A stretch of DNA of 63,610 nucleotides from Myxococcales bacterium (GTDB taxonomy: Bacteria; Myxococcota_A; Polyangia; Polyangiales; Ga0077539), in contig JAEUKI010000053.1 in NCBI GenBank assembly GCA_016793325.1, positions 1 to 63,610 on the forward strand. The letters run 5' to 3'. The notes beneath the pieces are model-generated. The model was not told where the DNA came from. It was given only the letters and a program-made list of their open reading frames with translations, and made no database searches. Positions 17,194 to 26,223 of the stretch are shown here, in pieces (within the stretch, counting starts at the first letter, position 1; each line of letters begins with the position of its first letter). The translations under genes were made by a program, and so were the position numbers.

Positions 17194-19307
17194 CGACCAA
17201 GCGGCCACGAAAGGCGACGTCTGAGCCGGCTTCGACCAAGAAATCGTCGACCGGAGTTGGTAGTGTCGCAGCGGTAGTCTCCCGAGGACGGGTCGAGGAC
17301 CGAGCCGTTCCCTACGTCTCGACCGCGTCTGAGGCGACGGATGCGCCAACGGCGCCCACAGCGACGCGGTATTTGTATCGAGCCTCGCTGCGAGAGTTCG
17401 TTGCAGATGTTCGAGAAGTGCGCTTGGTCGCGTTGCTCGAAGAGCGATTTCGAGCGTCGTATCGATCGGCGCCGTCCGAATCCGAGCTGACTGCTTGGAA
17501 GTTGTCGCTCGCCGCGCTCGGCGGCGTGTTGGATACGCCAGAGTTTCTCGCGTCGGAGGTGTTCGTCGAGCTTCGCATGCCGCTGAGCGGCCGGCGCTGC
17601 GATGTTCTCCTCACAGGAACGGACCTGGCCAAGCATCCTTCCGCGGTTGTCGTCGAGCTCAAGCAATGGGAGACAGCCCGGCCCTCCCAGCTGCCCGAAC
17701 AGGTCGCGATCGGCGCACGCTCGAGTCAGCATCCGTGCGTGCAGGTTCGCGACTACGTAGCGTTCCTCAAGTACTATCACTCAGCATTCACCGAAGGAAC
17801 GCCCACGATCGAGCTGGGCGGCTGCGCATACTTGCACAACATGACCGATCGTAAGTCGATCGAGCACCTTCGGGACACAAGCGTCTTCGGAGATGTTCCG
17901 AAGGACTACCCGCTGTTCACCGCGAACGATCGATCGGAGTTGGTCGAGTGGCTCGCCGCGAGGCTTTGCCATGGCGACGGAGCAGCGGTTGGCGAACGAA
18001 TCGCGAACGGCGTTCCAATGCCTTCGACGAAGCTTCTGGACGTGGTGGCGAGGGCTGTCGAAGGAACGTTCGAGTGGAGGTTGCTCGATGAGCAGCGCTC
18101 GGTCTTCTCGGCGATCCGCGCGAGGGTCGACGCTGCGCGCGCGAATCCCGAAGCGAAGACCGTCGTCATTGTGCGCGGTGGCCCCGGCACGGGAAAGAGC
18201 GTTCTCGCGATCCAGTTGCTCGGACACGGAGCGAAGAACGGTTGGCGCGTGGTCCACTCGACGGGCTCGCAGGCGTTTCAAACGAACCTGCAGGGCAAGA
18301 CACAGCTCTTCTCGACGGAGTTGCTCAAACGGACGTTTGCCGCGAAGACGAAGAAGTCCCTGCCCGTCGAGCGCCTCTTCTGCACGTTCGCCGACGTTGG
18401 TCGCGTGACGACGCGCAACGCGCTGGACCTAGTCGTCGCGGACGAAGCTCATCGCGTCTGGGACTTTCGACGCATCAAGTACCCCAACGGCAAGGTGCTG
18501 CCGCTATCGACAGTGCCACTCGTACGCGAGATGATTCGCGCGACGCGCGTGTCGGCGTTCTTCCTCGACGACAATCAGGCCGTGCGAGCGGAAGAGATTG
18601 GACGGTCGCAGACGATTCGTGAGATGGCGATCGCGGAGGGCGCCGAGGTCATCGAGTTCGATCTGAACACTCAGTTTCGCTGCGGTGGAAGCGAGAGCTA
18701 CATTCACTGGGTCGACGCGCTCATGGGATTTCGCACGGACAGCGACCTCGCGTGGCGCGAGTACGACGGCTACGACTTTCGCGTCGTTCGCGACATGACC
18801 GCGATGGACAAAGCGCTCCGCGCGCATCGTCTCGCACAGAATCGCTGCCGCATCGTCGCGGGCTACTGCTGGCGCTGGAACACACCCGTCAACGGACGCC
18901 CACCGAAGGACATCACCGACAAGCGCTTCGGCGAATGGAGCGGCGCCTGGATCGAGAAGACCGGCCAGGGCACCAAACCGCTCGACAACCAGTACTATCG
19001 CTGGGCAAACGACGACGAGTACTACGAGCAAGTCGGGTCGATCTACTCGGTGCAGGGGTTCGAGTTCGACTACGTCGGAGTGATCTGGGGCGAGGACCTC
19101 GTGCGGCGCAACGGCCAGTGGATGGCGCAGCTGCAGAAGAACAAGGACAAGGTGTTCAAGCGCGACGTGCGGGTCGCGGCGGCAAACGCGGCGGAGATGC
19201 TGCGCAACGTGTACCGCGTGCTGCTCACGCGCGGCATGAAGGGGACGTACGTGTACGTGCTCGACGACGAGACGCGGGAGTGGGTCGAGACGGCGATGCT
19301 GGGGTGA
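17190..19307 (+). CDS. PD-(D/E)xK nuclease-DUF2075 helicase
   Basis: 705 residues. The N-terminal third has RRCDVLLTG, then AVVVELKQW near residue 156, which fits the Asp...Glu-x-Lys core of a PD-(D/E)xK nuclease. The helicase core follows: Walker A GGPGTGKS (about 330-337), the DEAH-type box VVADEAHRVW (about 416), FFLDDNQAV, then FRCGGSESYIHWVDAL, and YSVQGFEFDYVGVIWGEDL with LLTRGMKGTYVYV near the end. This is the DUF2075/Schlafen-like helicase layout that occurs in phage-defence loci. Its start overlaps the upstream methyltransferase tail (ATGA). Defence activity is an inference from domains and neighbours. Confidence 0.85.
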   Translation: MTTKRPRKATSEPASTKKSSTGVGSVAAVVSRGRVEDRAVPYVSTASEATDAPTAPTATRYLYRASLREFVADVREVRLVALLEERFRASYRSAPSESELTAWKLSLAALGGVLDTPEFLASEVFVELRMPLSGRRCDVLLTGTDLAKHPSAVVVELKQWETARPSQLPEQVAIGARSSQHPCVQVRDYVAFLKYYHSAFTEGTPTIELGGCAYLHNMTDRKSIEHLRDTSVFGDVPKDYPLFTANDRSELVEWLAARLCHGDGAAVGERIANGVPMPSTKLLDVVARAVEGTFEWRLLDEQRSVFSAIRARVDAARANPEAKTVVIVRGGPGTGKSVLAIQLLGHGAKNGWRVVHSTGSQAFQTNLQGKTQLFSTELLKRTFAAKTKKSLPVERLFCTFADVGRVTTRNALDLVVADEAHRVWDFRRIKYPNGKVLPLSTVPLVREMIRATRVSAFFLDDNQAVRAEEIGRSQTIREMAIAEGAEVIEFDLNTQFRCGGSESYIHWVDALMGFRTDSDLAWREYDGYDFRVVRDMTAMDKALRAHRLAQNRCRIVAGYCWRWNTPVNGRPPKDITDKRFGEWSGAWIEKTGQGTKPLDNQYYRWANDDEYYEQVGSIYSVQGFEFDYVGVIWGEDLVRRNGQWMAQLQKNKDKVFKRDVRVAAANAAEMLRNVYRVLLTRGMKGTYVYVLDDETREWVETAMLG

Positions 19308-19445
19308 GGTCGACTGCGGTGGCTTTGCCGGAAGGACCACCAATTGGCGCACTTCGGCATGACGGTCGTCATCGGCCGTTCCTCGCATAGTCTTGAGATC
19401 TTGCCCCCTTGCGAACCTGAACGACATGTGATTTAGTGCATTGGC

Positions 19446-20585
19446 ATGGCCATATCGATTCCTGAAGCTCTCTGCGAGTACGTCGGAACCGGGCTTTGCA
19501 TTCCTTGGATTGGGGCTGGGATATCCGTTGCTGCAGGGCTACCGACATGGAATGGACTGGTCGAATCTCTCGTGGCGCGAGTAGGTCCTGAGTTGCAGAG
19601 CGCGCAGCAAAGCGAACTTCAGTATCTAACGTCGATCGGTCTTTTTGAAGATGTGGTTGAGTTCGGTAGAACGCATCTCGGAGAAGGAGAGTATCGAGAG
19701 TGGCTTCTCGCCACGCTGGGCAGAGGAAGTCCTACCGATCTGCATCGTGCAATCGTGAATCTGCCCTCGCCAGCGATCGTGACAACGAACTACGATCAGT
19801 TGATCGAGACGGCGCTCGTCAGCGCGACGGGTGCGGTCCCCACGGTGCTTACCGCGTTCGACGTACAACCGCTTTGGACCCAGTTGGCTCGGCGAAGACG
19901 CTTCTTGTTGAAAATGCACGGTGACGTAGGTCGCCCGGAAACGATCGTACTCACCAGTCGCGACTACAAGCGGCATGTGTTTGGAAATTTGTCGTTTATG
20001 AGCTTCCTGCAACGCATGCTCTTGGGACACTCCATTTTGTTTCTTGGCTCGTCCCTCAGCGACATCTACATTCGCCGCGTTCTCGAGGAGGTAACGTACG
20101 CGACTGAAGGCGTAGGCGTCCCACACTTCGCCGTGATGCCAAACGTCGGAACAATTCAGCGGAAGATCCTGCGCGACCGCTTCAATGTTCGAGTCATCTC
20201 GTATGACGCATCCAAAGGTCACGTTCCAGCGCTGCTTGAGGTTCTTGACAAAGTTGTCGTGGGCGGACGTGCCGTAGAGCGCGAGTACCGTACCATACCA
20301 CCTGAGTTGTCTCAGAAGTTGAGTAAGATACTTGCGCAGGTGTTTATCCGACAAGCCGAGGCGAGAAGGACATGTGAGGATCTAGGTATTTCAGTAACGG
20401 AGATTAACTTCGAAATGGCGCCGCTGTATGTGTGGGGGCAGGTTGTTCGGCTTGCTGCCCGAGAGAAACAACTTGAAAGGTTGCTGGATGTGCTTCGCGA
20501 GCGGGCTCCTGGCGCCGTTCGGGCTGAGGGAGTCACGAAACTGCTGGAAGACGTATCTAAATGGGTCCAGGGCGAGGGCACCTGA
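19446..20585 (+). CDS. SIR2-like domain protein
   Basis: 379 residues. GAGISVAAGLPTWNGLV (about 22-38) is the NAD-binding GAG-x-S motif of the SIR2 family. TNYDQLIETAL (about 115) holds the Asn and Asp of the family motif, KMHGDV (about 157) the catalytic His, and ILFLGSSLSDIYIRRVLEEV closes the Rossmann part. The last 110 residues are helical and unassigned. Proteins of this SIR2_2 type act in many defence systems by degrading NAD+ on infection. It follows the nuclease-helicase on the same strand after 138 bp. Base composition is visibly more A/T-rich than in flanking genes, a sign of recent acquisition. Confidence 0.85.
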   Translation: MAISIPEALCEYVGTGLCIPWIGAGISVAAGLPTWNGLVESLVARVGPELQSAQQSELQYLTSIGLFEDVVEFGRTHLGEGEYREWLLATLGRGSPTDLHRAIVNLPSPAIVTTNYDQLIETALVSATGAVPTVLTAFDVQPLWTQLARRRRFLLKMHGDVGRPETIVLTSRDYKRHVFGNLSFMSFLQRMLLGHSILFLGSSLSDIYIRRVLEEVTYATEGVGVPHFAVMPNVGTIQRKILRDRFNVRVISYDASKGHVPALLEVLDKVVVGGRAVEREYRTIPPELSQKLSKILAQVFIRQAEARRTCEDLGISVTEINFEMAPLYVWGQVVRLAAREKQLERLLDVLRERAPGAVRAEGVTKLLEDVSKWVQGEGT

Positions 20586-21180
20586 CGCAGGGCGGCCGCC
20601 TGAGAGCGTGTTGAATTGGACTTGAGCCGACCACAACCATCGTCGGACATCAGGGCGGGCGCACCAATGGTTTGTCGTAGCTGCATGACGATTGGTCTTT
20701 GATGTACGCGATGCCCGATCCCCATGCCCCGAGCCTTCACGACACCAAAGCTTCACGTCGTGAATGGGGATTGGGCATCGCGTACTTGAGGTCGGTGCGT
20801 TATTGGTGACAGTTCATTGCGAAGCGTCGGATCCGCGCCATGTTCTCTGCCGCGTGGCCCGCGTGAATCCAGCTCTCGCGAGTACCGCCCCGGATGCGCG
20901 TCAACTACCCGCGGTCGCCGATGGGTTACGGACGTTCTCACGGTGCTGCCGACGTGGACCGCGAGCCGAATCCTCGAGTTCGCGCCGCATGCCTGGATGC
21001 AGACACGCCAACAGCTGAACGCTGAGCAGCTCGCCGGAAGACAATCGTGTGCTCACGCCCGGCCGTCACGCTGACAACCATGGGGTCTAGCGTACGGGTA
21101 CCTCTTCACACCGGAGCTCTGCAACAGCTTTCGCCACCTGTACAGCCTCGTTGAACTTTAGGTGACGCTGCCCTGTGGCG
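20586..21180. other. Non-coding gap holding one strong hairpin
   Basis: About 595 bp lie between the SIR2 gene and the convergent glycosyltransferase gene. It contains the large hairpin at 20704-20785. Short open frames after it (for example 20817-21074) have no start signal, family resemblance or codon bias that would support a gene. It may hold the decayed remains of something larger. Confidence 0.5.
20704..20785. repeat. Strong hairpin, 22-bp arms
   Basis: GTACGCGATGCCCGATCCCC plus AT at 20704-20725 pairs with 20764-20785 with one mismatch. Inside the loop, TTCACGAC and GTCGTGAA add a second stem. There is no T-run, so this is not a textbook terminator. It could be a small structured RNA, an insertion end or a bidirectional stop between the convergent genes. 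Confidence 0.75.
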
Positions 21181-23649
21181 CTAGGTTGCGAGGGAGTATG
21201 CGTACAAGAACCCGTTGCTGCTGTGGATGTAAAGCACCGAATCTACGACTAGAAGTGGAGAATTTAGCGGACTTGCTGAGTCGTTCCACCACGACGGCGC
21301 AACAGAACTGATCGACGGTTCGGGTTGTTCTTCACCACGATCGCCTGGGCGCAACTTCCACACATATCGACCGGACGGGGCGTGGATCATGTGCACGAAT
21401 CCGTCGAATCGAGGGACCAAGAAGTAACTCTCAAATGCCGCCGCACTCCCAAATTGCGGATAGTGAGGGATGCCACACTCTACAATCCAATGAACTGCTC
21501 CTTCTTGAGTTAGACACGCAACCTCACTTCCATAGCTGACGGGTACGCACGTCATGTCGTGAGCAACACAAGGAGTAGCGCGAATATTGCCAAATGCCGC
21601 TTCCACGTCTGAAGCACGTCGCGGCGCATTCCACAGAACGTTGTACGTGCGAGGATCCAGAGCGAGGATGGGCAATCCGCTTCGGTAGGTGTCTCGCGCG
21701 TAGGGAATGATAATCGCCTTTTCGGTGTACGTGGGGCTCCCCCAAAACTGGCATGGAATTTGTGTGTCTCCTGTCTGGTTCGTTGAGAATGTGTAGTGTC
21801 TCGTGAACTCAAGTTCTTTTTCGCTTCTCCACTCCAAGAGTTCGCTGGCTGGAACGACTAACATTCCTCCGCTTACGGCAAACAAAAGCAGTGTTGAGTC
21901 GATCATCAGTGGGTCGGCATAGAACCCAGAATCGGTGTGTCGGACCGCAATGTGATGCCCATCTTCGCGATCGATAACATAGATGGTGCCAGTGACCGTT
22001 GCCGCGATGATTCTATCTCCGATGACCTTGGGTCTAGCGACTACCGACGCATCGAGTCTGATGACCCAAAGTGATTCTCCTCGCTTCCCGTCTATTGCGT
22101 AGAGTTCGCCTTCGTCGGTGCCGACAAAAATTGTGGACTCGAATAGTTCGACTGAGTTTGCATCGCCACTTGTCGGAACTCGCCACTTGGTTGAGCCGTC
22201 GATTGGATTAACTCCTGCGACGCCGTCCAGTTCGTCTCGAGCGTTCCAGACACGGCCTGCTGATGGAACGATAAGAGTTCCATTTAGGTACTGCGGCTTT
22301 GTTTTCCAAGTTCCAATGCCGACGAACGCCTTCCAGAGCAGCTTTGGTTGTGGCGGGAGTTGGCGGCCTGCCCGTGCGGGAGACGAGGAACCGGCGCCCT
22401 TTGTTGACTCGGAAGGGGCGTTCGTGTCTTGAATGAAGAGTTTCGAAAGGTCGGACTTTCTTTCGTTGAGATCCTGTATGCGGGCGAGCAATTGCTTCAC
22501 ATTAACGGTCCAGTTGACCTTTGCGCGATACGCGTCCTGAAGGCGTCGCGATTGGAGAAAGGCGGCTGCCGGCTCTTGAAAGATTCGACCTAACGCATCT
22601 CCCCATCGAGTGGTATCGGATGATTCGTCATCCATTACTGGCACGAGTGATTCGCGCGAGAGAGCACCACACTCTGCAAGGAGCATTTCTCCGAAACCAC
22701 TGTCTTCTGCGGCCAGTATTGGAGTCCCGGCTCCGAGGGCTTCGAGCGCGACTAGTCCGAATCCTTCCACTCGCGACGGCATTAGCAACACGGTTGCTCG
22801 AAGTATGTCGTCTCGAATTCGATCGGTGTCAGATGCGTACTCTCGAACACGAATGTCTAGTCCTGAAACGCCCGACCATTTCAGTATTTGAGCTCTGAAG
22901 GTGTCGGACGTTCCTTTCGGGGTTCCTCGAACAACTAGAACAGGCCTTGGTTGTTTATCCTTTGCAGCATAGCCAAAAGCTCTCGCCGCAATATCTATTC
23001 CTTTGAGCCGTGCGTCTTCAGCCCTGCCCACTAGAAGGCAATGCAGTCCAGGCGGCGGCTGCCGGACTCCTATTCCCCAGTCAGTAAGTCCGGGCGTCAG
23101 CATGTAGATCTTGTGACGTTGATGGTGAAGCAGGTTGCTGATCTCACGGAACAACAGCGGACCGACTGCAGCCACAAGATCAGCGTTTGATGCGAGCGCA
23201 ACTTCTAGTCGTTCTCGTTGCTCGGCTTTACGGGCCGCAGCGTCGCTCTCGGCGGGTCCTTTGTGCCATTCTGTCATTCCCGGCGCGACATGCACGACGT
23301 GCATTCGAACCGCGGTCGGAAAGTTTGTCGATTGTTGGACGAGTGCTGCTGGGCCGCTGATGTGCCCGTGCCCGACGATACAGTCGACGACCGTATCGCC
23401 GATCGGCGGTCTCAGGCAGAGCAGCGACTGATCGTCGAGTGCAGGATTTCCAACCCTTGAGTCCGGCGACACAAGGTGTACGCCTTCTCGTTCTGCGTTG
23501 TCGCGTTCTTCGGGAGAAGGCTCCCTTGGTATGAAGCAGAACACGTTCCAACCGTTACTTGCGATGGACTCGCAAAGCGAACGATTGAACGTCGAAATTC
23601 CACCATGCTTTGATGACCATTCGGTTGCGAGTACAAGTGCTGTCGGCAT
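21181..23649 (-). CDS. Glycosyltransferase fused to a PQQ-type beta-propeller
   Basis: 822 residues. Residues 1 to about 390 form a GT-B glycosyltransferase of the GT4 type: N-terminal EWSSKHGGISTFNRSLCESI, a central LLVGRAEDARLKGIDIAARA, and the donor-binding EGFGLVALEALGAGTPIL near residue 300. After a linker, residues from about 440 to the end carry propeller blades with the WK/WR and AIDGKRGESLWVIRL pattern of PQQ-like repeats (GELYAIDG, TIYVIDRE, FLYAYSL). There is no signal peptide. The fusion is unusual for wall or capsule glycosyltransferases and its neighbours are defence-like. Visibly lower GC than the flanks suggests transfer. It is downstream of the HsdR-like fragment on the same strand. 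Confidence 0.8.
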   Translation of the reverse strand: MPTALVLATEWSSKHGGISTFNRSLCESIASNGWNVFCFIPREPSPEERDNAEREGVHLVSPDSRVGNPALDDQSLLCLRPPIGDTVVDCIVGHGHISGPAALVQQSTNFPTAVRMHVVHVAPGMTEWHKGPAESDAAARKAEQRERLEVALASNADLVAAVGPLLFREISNLLHHQRHKIYMLTPGLTDWGIGVRQPPPGLHCLLVGRAEDARLKGIDIAARAFGYAAKDKQPRPVLVVRGTPKGTSDTFRAQILKWSGVSGLDIRVREYASDTDRIRDDILRATVLLMPSRVEGFGLVALEALGAGTPILAAEDSGFGEMLLAECGALSRESLVPVMDDESSDTTRWGDALGRIFQEPAAAFLQSRRLQDAYRAKVNWTVNVKQLLARIQDLNERKSDLSKLFIQDTNAPSESTKGAGSSSPARAGRQLPPQPKLLWKAFVGIGTWKTKPQYLNGTLIVPSAGRVWNARDELDGVAGVNPIDGSTKWRVPTSGDANSVELFESTIFVGTDEGELYAIDGKRGESLWVIRLDASVVARPKVIGDRIIAATVTGTIYVIDREDGHHIAVRHTDSGFYADPLMIDSTLLLFAVSGGMLVVPASELLEWRSEKELEFTRHYTFSTNQTGDTQIPCQFWGSPTYTEKAIIIPYARDTYRSGLPILALDPRTYNVLWNAPRRASDVEAAFGNIRATPCVAHDMTCVPVSYGSEVACLTQEGAVHWIVECGIPHYPQFGSAAAFESYFLVPRFDGFVHMIHAPSGRYVWKLRPGDRGEEQPEPSISSVAPSWWNDSASPLNSPLLVVDSVLYIHSSNGFLYAYSLAT

Positions 23650-23729
23650 TCGTGCCTCTACTGTGGTTTGCGCGCCGATGTGTGGTTGGCTCTCTGCTCT
23701 CGCTTATTGCCCAGACCGATGTGGCGCGG

Positions 23730-24110
23730 CTACAAACTCCCGAATCGGCGATAGCGCGTTCCGTTGGTGACGACGCCCACTTTCACGGTGGTGGTCGCGT
23801 TGAAGTACCGCGCGAGCTGTCCGTCGGCGTCCTGCGGCTCGCTCCCCGCGACCTTGCACTCGACCAACATCACCGGAACGCCCGCGCGCAGCACGGCGTA
23901 GTCGACCTTTTCGAACGTTCCGTTGCTCTTCTTCTTCGCGAAGTCAGCCACGTATTCGGGCTGCACTTCCGACGGATCGTAGATGTCGTACCCGAGCACT
24001 TGGAAGAAGGGCAGGATCAACGCCTGCTTCGTCGCCTCTTCGCTCTTCACGTTCGCGAGGCGACGCTTCACTTGTTCCGAGAGCGCTCGAAGCTCGTCAA
24101 CGAAGCCCAT
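23730..24110 (-). CDS. Truncated HsdR N-terminal nuclease domain gene
   Basis: 126 residues matching the start of the family 'type I restriction endonuclease, HSDR_N_2', normally about 350 residues. MGFVDELRALSEQVKRRL, then LPFFQVLGYDIYDPSEVQPE and VDYAVLRAGVPVMLVECKVA. The last holds the Asp...Glu-x-Lys catalytic pattern. The frame stops at TNGTRYRRFGSL where family members continue, so the C-terminal part is lost. A strong ribosome site (AAGGAGAATCACC) precedes the ATG. The first 32 codons and this leader are repeated almost exactly at 32641-32755. It lies between the lipoprotein gene (upstream, 54 bp) and the glycosyltransferase-propeller gene (downstream, 80 bp). Confidence 0.75.
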   Translation of the reverse strand: MGFVDELRALSEQVKRRLANVKSEEATKQALILPFFQVLGYDIYDPSEVQPEYVADFAKKKSNGTFEKVDYAVLRAGVPVMLVECKVAGSEPQDADGQLARYFNATTTVKVGVVTNGTRYRRFGSL

Positions 24111-24164
24111 GGTGATTCTCCTTCGGTCGATTGATCCGTCGATCCGTCGTCCTCGGTGCCGCGC

Positions 24165-24659
24165 TCAGCCGCGCGTGAACGTCAGCGAGCGCGAGCCCCC
24201 CGTGGCCGTGTACACGAGCGAGCCGCCCGTTACCGAGTAGTTGCCCGACGTCAGCCTGATCGTCTCGACGTCGGTCGCGGGTCGTCGCGCGAAGTTCTCG
24301 GTGGCGTTGCGGCACCCCGTGCGTTCGGTGGTGCCCGTGATCGTTCCCGCGGTGGTGATCGTGTTCACGCCGTTCATCGACGAGACGCTCCACGTCCCGC
24401 CGGTGGACACGAGAACGACCGTACAACCAGGACCGTTCGTCGCAGTCGCGGTCGATGTCGCTCTCGCTTCGAGCGCGTACGTGTTGTTCGCATCGAACGT
24501 CGCTCTCAGCGTGAAGCTCGCGTACTGCGACGACTCCGACGCAGTCAGCGACGGGCGAATGTCAGCGGTCCACGATCCGAGAAGCTCGCTTCCGGGAAGC
24601 GCGGGCCCGCAGCCCCCGATCACCGCGAGCGACACAGCAGCCATCATCCTCCGAGTCAT
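24165..24659 (-). CDS. Small lipoprotein family, copy 1
   Basis: 164 residues. MTRRMMAAVSLAVIGGCG is a lipoprotein signal with lipobox Cys at 17. The mature part is all-beta and begins ELLGSWTADIRPSL, lipocalin-like in style, with GTWSVSS in the middle. Two Cys (GPGCTVV, RTGCRNATENFARR) are conserved in the other two copies (32783-33268, 34398-34883) and probably form a disulfide. The ATG at 24659 follows a near-perfect ribosome site AAGGAGGACCGT. It is the first gene of a minus-strand unit with the HsdR-like fragment and the glycosyltransferase-propeller. Function unknown. Confidence 0.75.
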   Translation of the reverse strand: MTRRMMAAVSLAVIGGCGPALPGSELLGSWTADIRPSLTASESSQYASFTLRATFDANNTYALEARATSTATATNGPGCTVVLVSTGGTWSVSSMNGVNTITTAGTITGTTERTGCRNATENFARRPATDVETIRLTSGNYSVTGGSLVYTATGGSRSLTFTRG

Positions 24660-24775
24660 ACGGTCCTCCTTACCCGTGACTCTACCGAGAGCTCTGGGGA
24701 GCATGTCACGCGAAATCGAAGTTCACGCAGTCGCCAATGACAGTGCGCTTGTGTGCTCACAGATCGTTCCGACAG
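24660..24775 (-). promoter_or_regulatory. Conserved leader of the small lipoprotein gene, copy 1
   Basis: About 115 bp upstream of the lipoprotein start are nearly identical to 33269-33384 upstream of copy 2. They include CTCTCGGTAGAGTCACGGG followed by the ribosome site. Conservation of this whole leader, beyond what coding would require, marks a shared promoter and 5' region. The rest of the gap to 24960 shows no gene I would defend. Confidence 0.6.
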
Positions 24776-24960
24776 CGACGCGGAAATCACTCGTCTTTCG
24801 TGATGAACCGCTGCGCGAGCGCGCTCCAGCCGGCATTGCTCGCCATTTCAATCTGCCCTCGGACGGCTGATCCGAATGGACCGAGGCAGGAAACTTTGCC
24901 AACGATCGACACCTGCCGCACTTCGCTGGCGGAAGCTCCGAACTCCGTGGGAGGACCGTG

Positions 24961-26184
24961 ATGTCTCGATCGAAAGCGCTCGCTGCGCGCCTCGCGCTCG
25001 TGTCTTTGTTGCTCGTTGGCTGCGAGCGCGCTCGTCGCGTTGTTCATGCGGCGACCTCTGATCCTGGTGAGCACCACGCAACGACGGGCACGGCGCCGTT
25101 GATCGGCGCGGCGATGCCCGTCGTCGCTCCAGGCGCTCCGACCTTCGTGGCTGACACTGGCGTGAACATCACCGACGTCGCGGCTCCCAACGACGCGCTC
25201 GCGCGTGCAGGAAAGCCTCTCGGTCCTCGCTTCGCATCACTGCTCGTGGGCGGACCCAACGTCGCGCCAGTCAGCATCACGCCGGTCTCGTCAGCTGACG
25301 TTCGCTACAAGCGCATCGAACGAAACACCGCCGCGTCCTTCGCCCTCGGCGTCGCGGGCATCGCGAGCTCGAGCGTCGAGATGCAGCAGGGCGAGTCGTC
25401 GGTGCTGCTCAGCGTGACGCGCATCGAGCAAGAGCTCGAGTTCGCGCCGCCGACCGAGGCTGCGCCGGGCGCGACGTACTACATCCGCAAGATCAAGCTC
25501 GGCCGAGCGTTCTTCCTCGCGCTCACCGGGAGCACCAGCGCGGTGCAGGCCATCGCGAGCGCGCAAAGCTCAAACGCCTCGCTGCAAGCGCAGCTTCGCA
25601 CGCACAGCAGCGAGCTTCGCATTCAGACGCTCGCGCGAGGCCTGCAGCCCACCACGCCCGTCGAGTCCGCTGCGCAAGTGAGCCTCGACCCGATCAACGG
25701 CTACACCGTGATGGGAGAGGCGGTCCCCATCCTCGTGGACTACTGGTCCGTTCCTGGAACGGCGCAGGCCGCCGCACGTTCGGTCCGCGTCGAGTTCTCG
25801 GGGCGCGCTGTCGCAGTGGGGACCGATCCGTTCAATCCGCGTCCGCGTTGGACGCTCCTCGCGCGGTGCGAGCGCAACGTGCAGCCGGTGCTTCCGAGCG
25901 ACAACGAGCCCGATGGCCGGTGGTTCGACGGCGAGGTGTCTCGGGATTCCACGATCACACGAAATCAAAGTGAGTTTCGCGGCTTCTCCGGTGCAATCGC
26001 GGCCGGTGAGCGTCTTCGCTGCGCGCTTGGTGGCTTTCACCACGCGGGTCTCCTCGGCAAGCCTGCCTTGAGCAGCGCAGAGTTCTCTTGGCGTCCGGGG
26101 CAGTCGCGCGCTCGCGCGATCACGCTTCAGCATGGAAACCGCAGCGTTGTGGCCGAAGTGACGGTGCGTGTTGTCGACGAATGA
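24961..26184 (+). CDS. Lipoprotein, possible cytolysin-fold relative (paralogue of 31460-32599 product)
   Basis: 407 residues with a lipoprotein signal (LALVSLLLVGCERARR). The mature part is beta-rich. The stretch SFALGVAGIASSSVEMQQ, then TYYIRKIKLGRAFFLAL, then EAVPILVDYWSV aligns in order with the same positions of the 31460-32599 product (WYISAIFYGRMVETHV; ESVPILVRYSRV). The pattern of an Arg-aromatic beta strand after a Gly-Arg resembles thiol-activated cytolysins (their VAYGRTVY strand and PISYTTSF). This is suggestive only. A strong ribosome site GGGAGGACCGTG precedes the ATG at 24961. It is 39 bp upstream of the giant helicase gene and probably co-transcribed with it. Confidence 0.6.
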   Translation: MSRSKALAARLALVSLLLVGCERARRVVHAATSDPGEHHATTGTAPLIGAAMPVVAPGAPTFVADTGVNITDVAAPNDALARAGKPLGPRFASLLVGGPNVAPVSITPVSSADVRYKRIERNTAASFALGVAGIASSSVEMQQGESSVLLSVTRIEQELEFAPPTEAAPGATYYIRKIKLGRAFFLALTGSTSAVQAIASAQSSNASLQAQLRTHSSELRIQTLARGLQPTTPVESAAQVSLDPINGYTVMGEAVPILVDYWSVPGTAQAAARSVRVEFSGRAVAVGTDPFNPRPRWTLLARCERNVQPVLPSDNEPDGRWFDGEVSRDSTITRNQSEFRGFSGAIAAGERLRCALGGFHHAGLLGKPALSSAEFSWRPGQSRARAITLQHGNRSVVAEVTVRVVDE

Positions 26185-26223
26185 GGCCTGAGCCCAGACT
26201 CGCCCCGAGTAGCGAGAATCCCA

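Noticed and set aside
20817..21074. Small plus-strand frame in the gap after the SIR2 gene
   Set aside because: No ribosome site, no homology and poor codon pattern.
23730..24110. A functional type I restriction system
   Set aside because: Only the HsdR N-terminal part is present; there is no helicase portion in that gene, no HsdM and no HsdS nearby.
24787..24960. Minus-strand frame ending VRGQIEMASNAGWSALAQRF before the lipoprotein gene
   Set aside because: Codon bias is fair and it could be the tail of a lost gene, but I recognise no family and there is no start, so it is not annotated.
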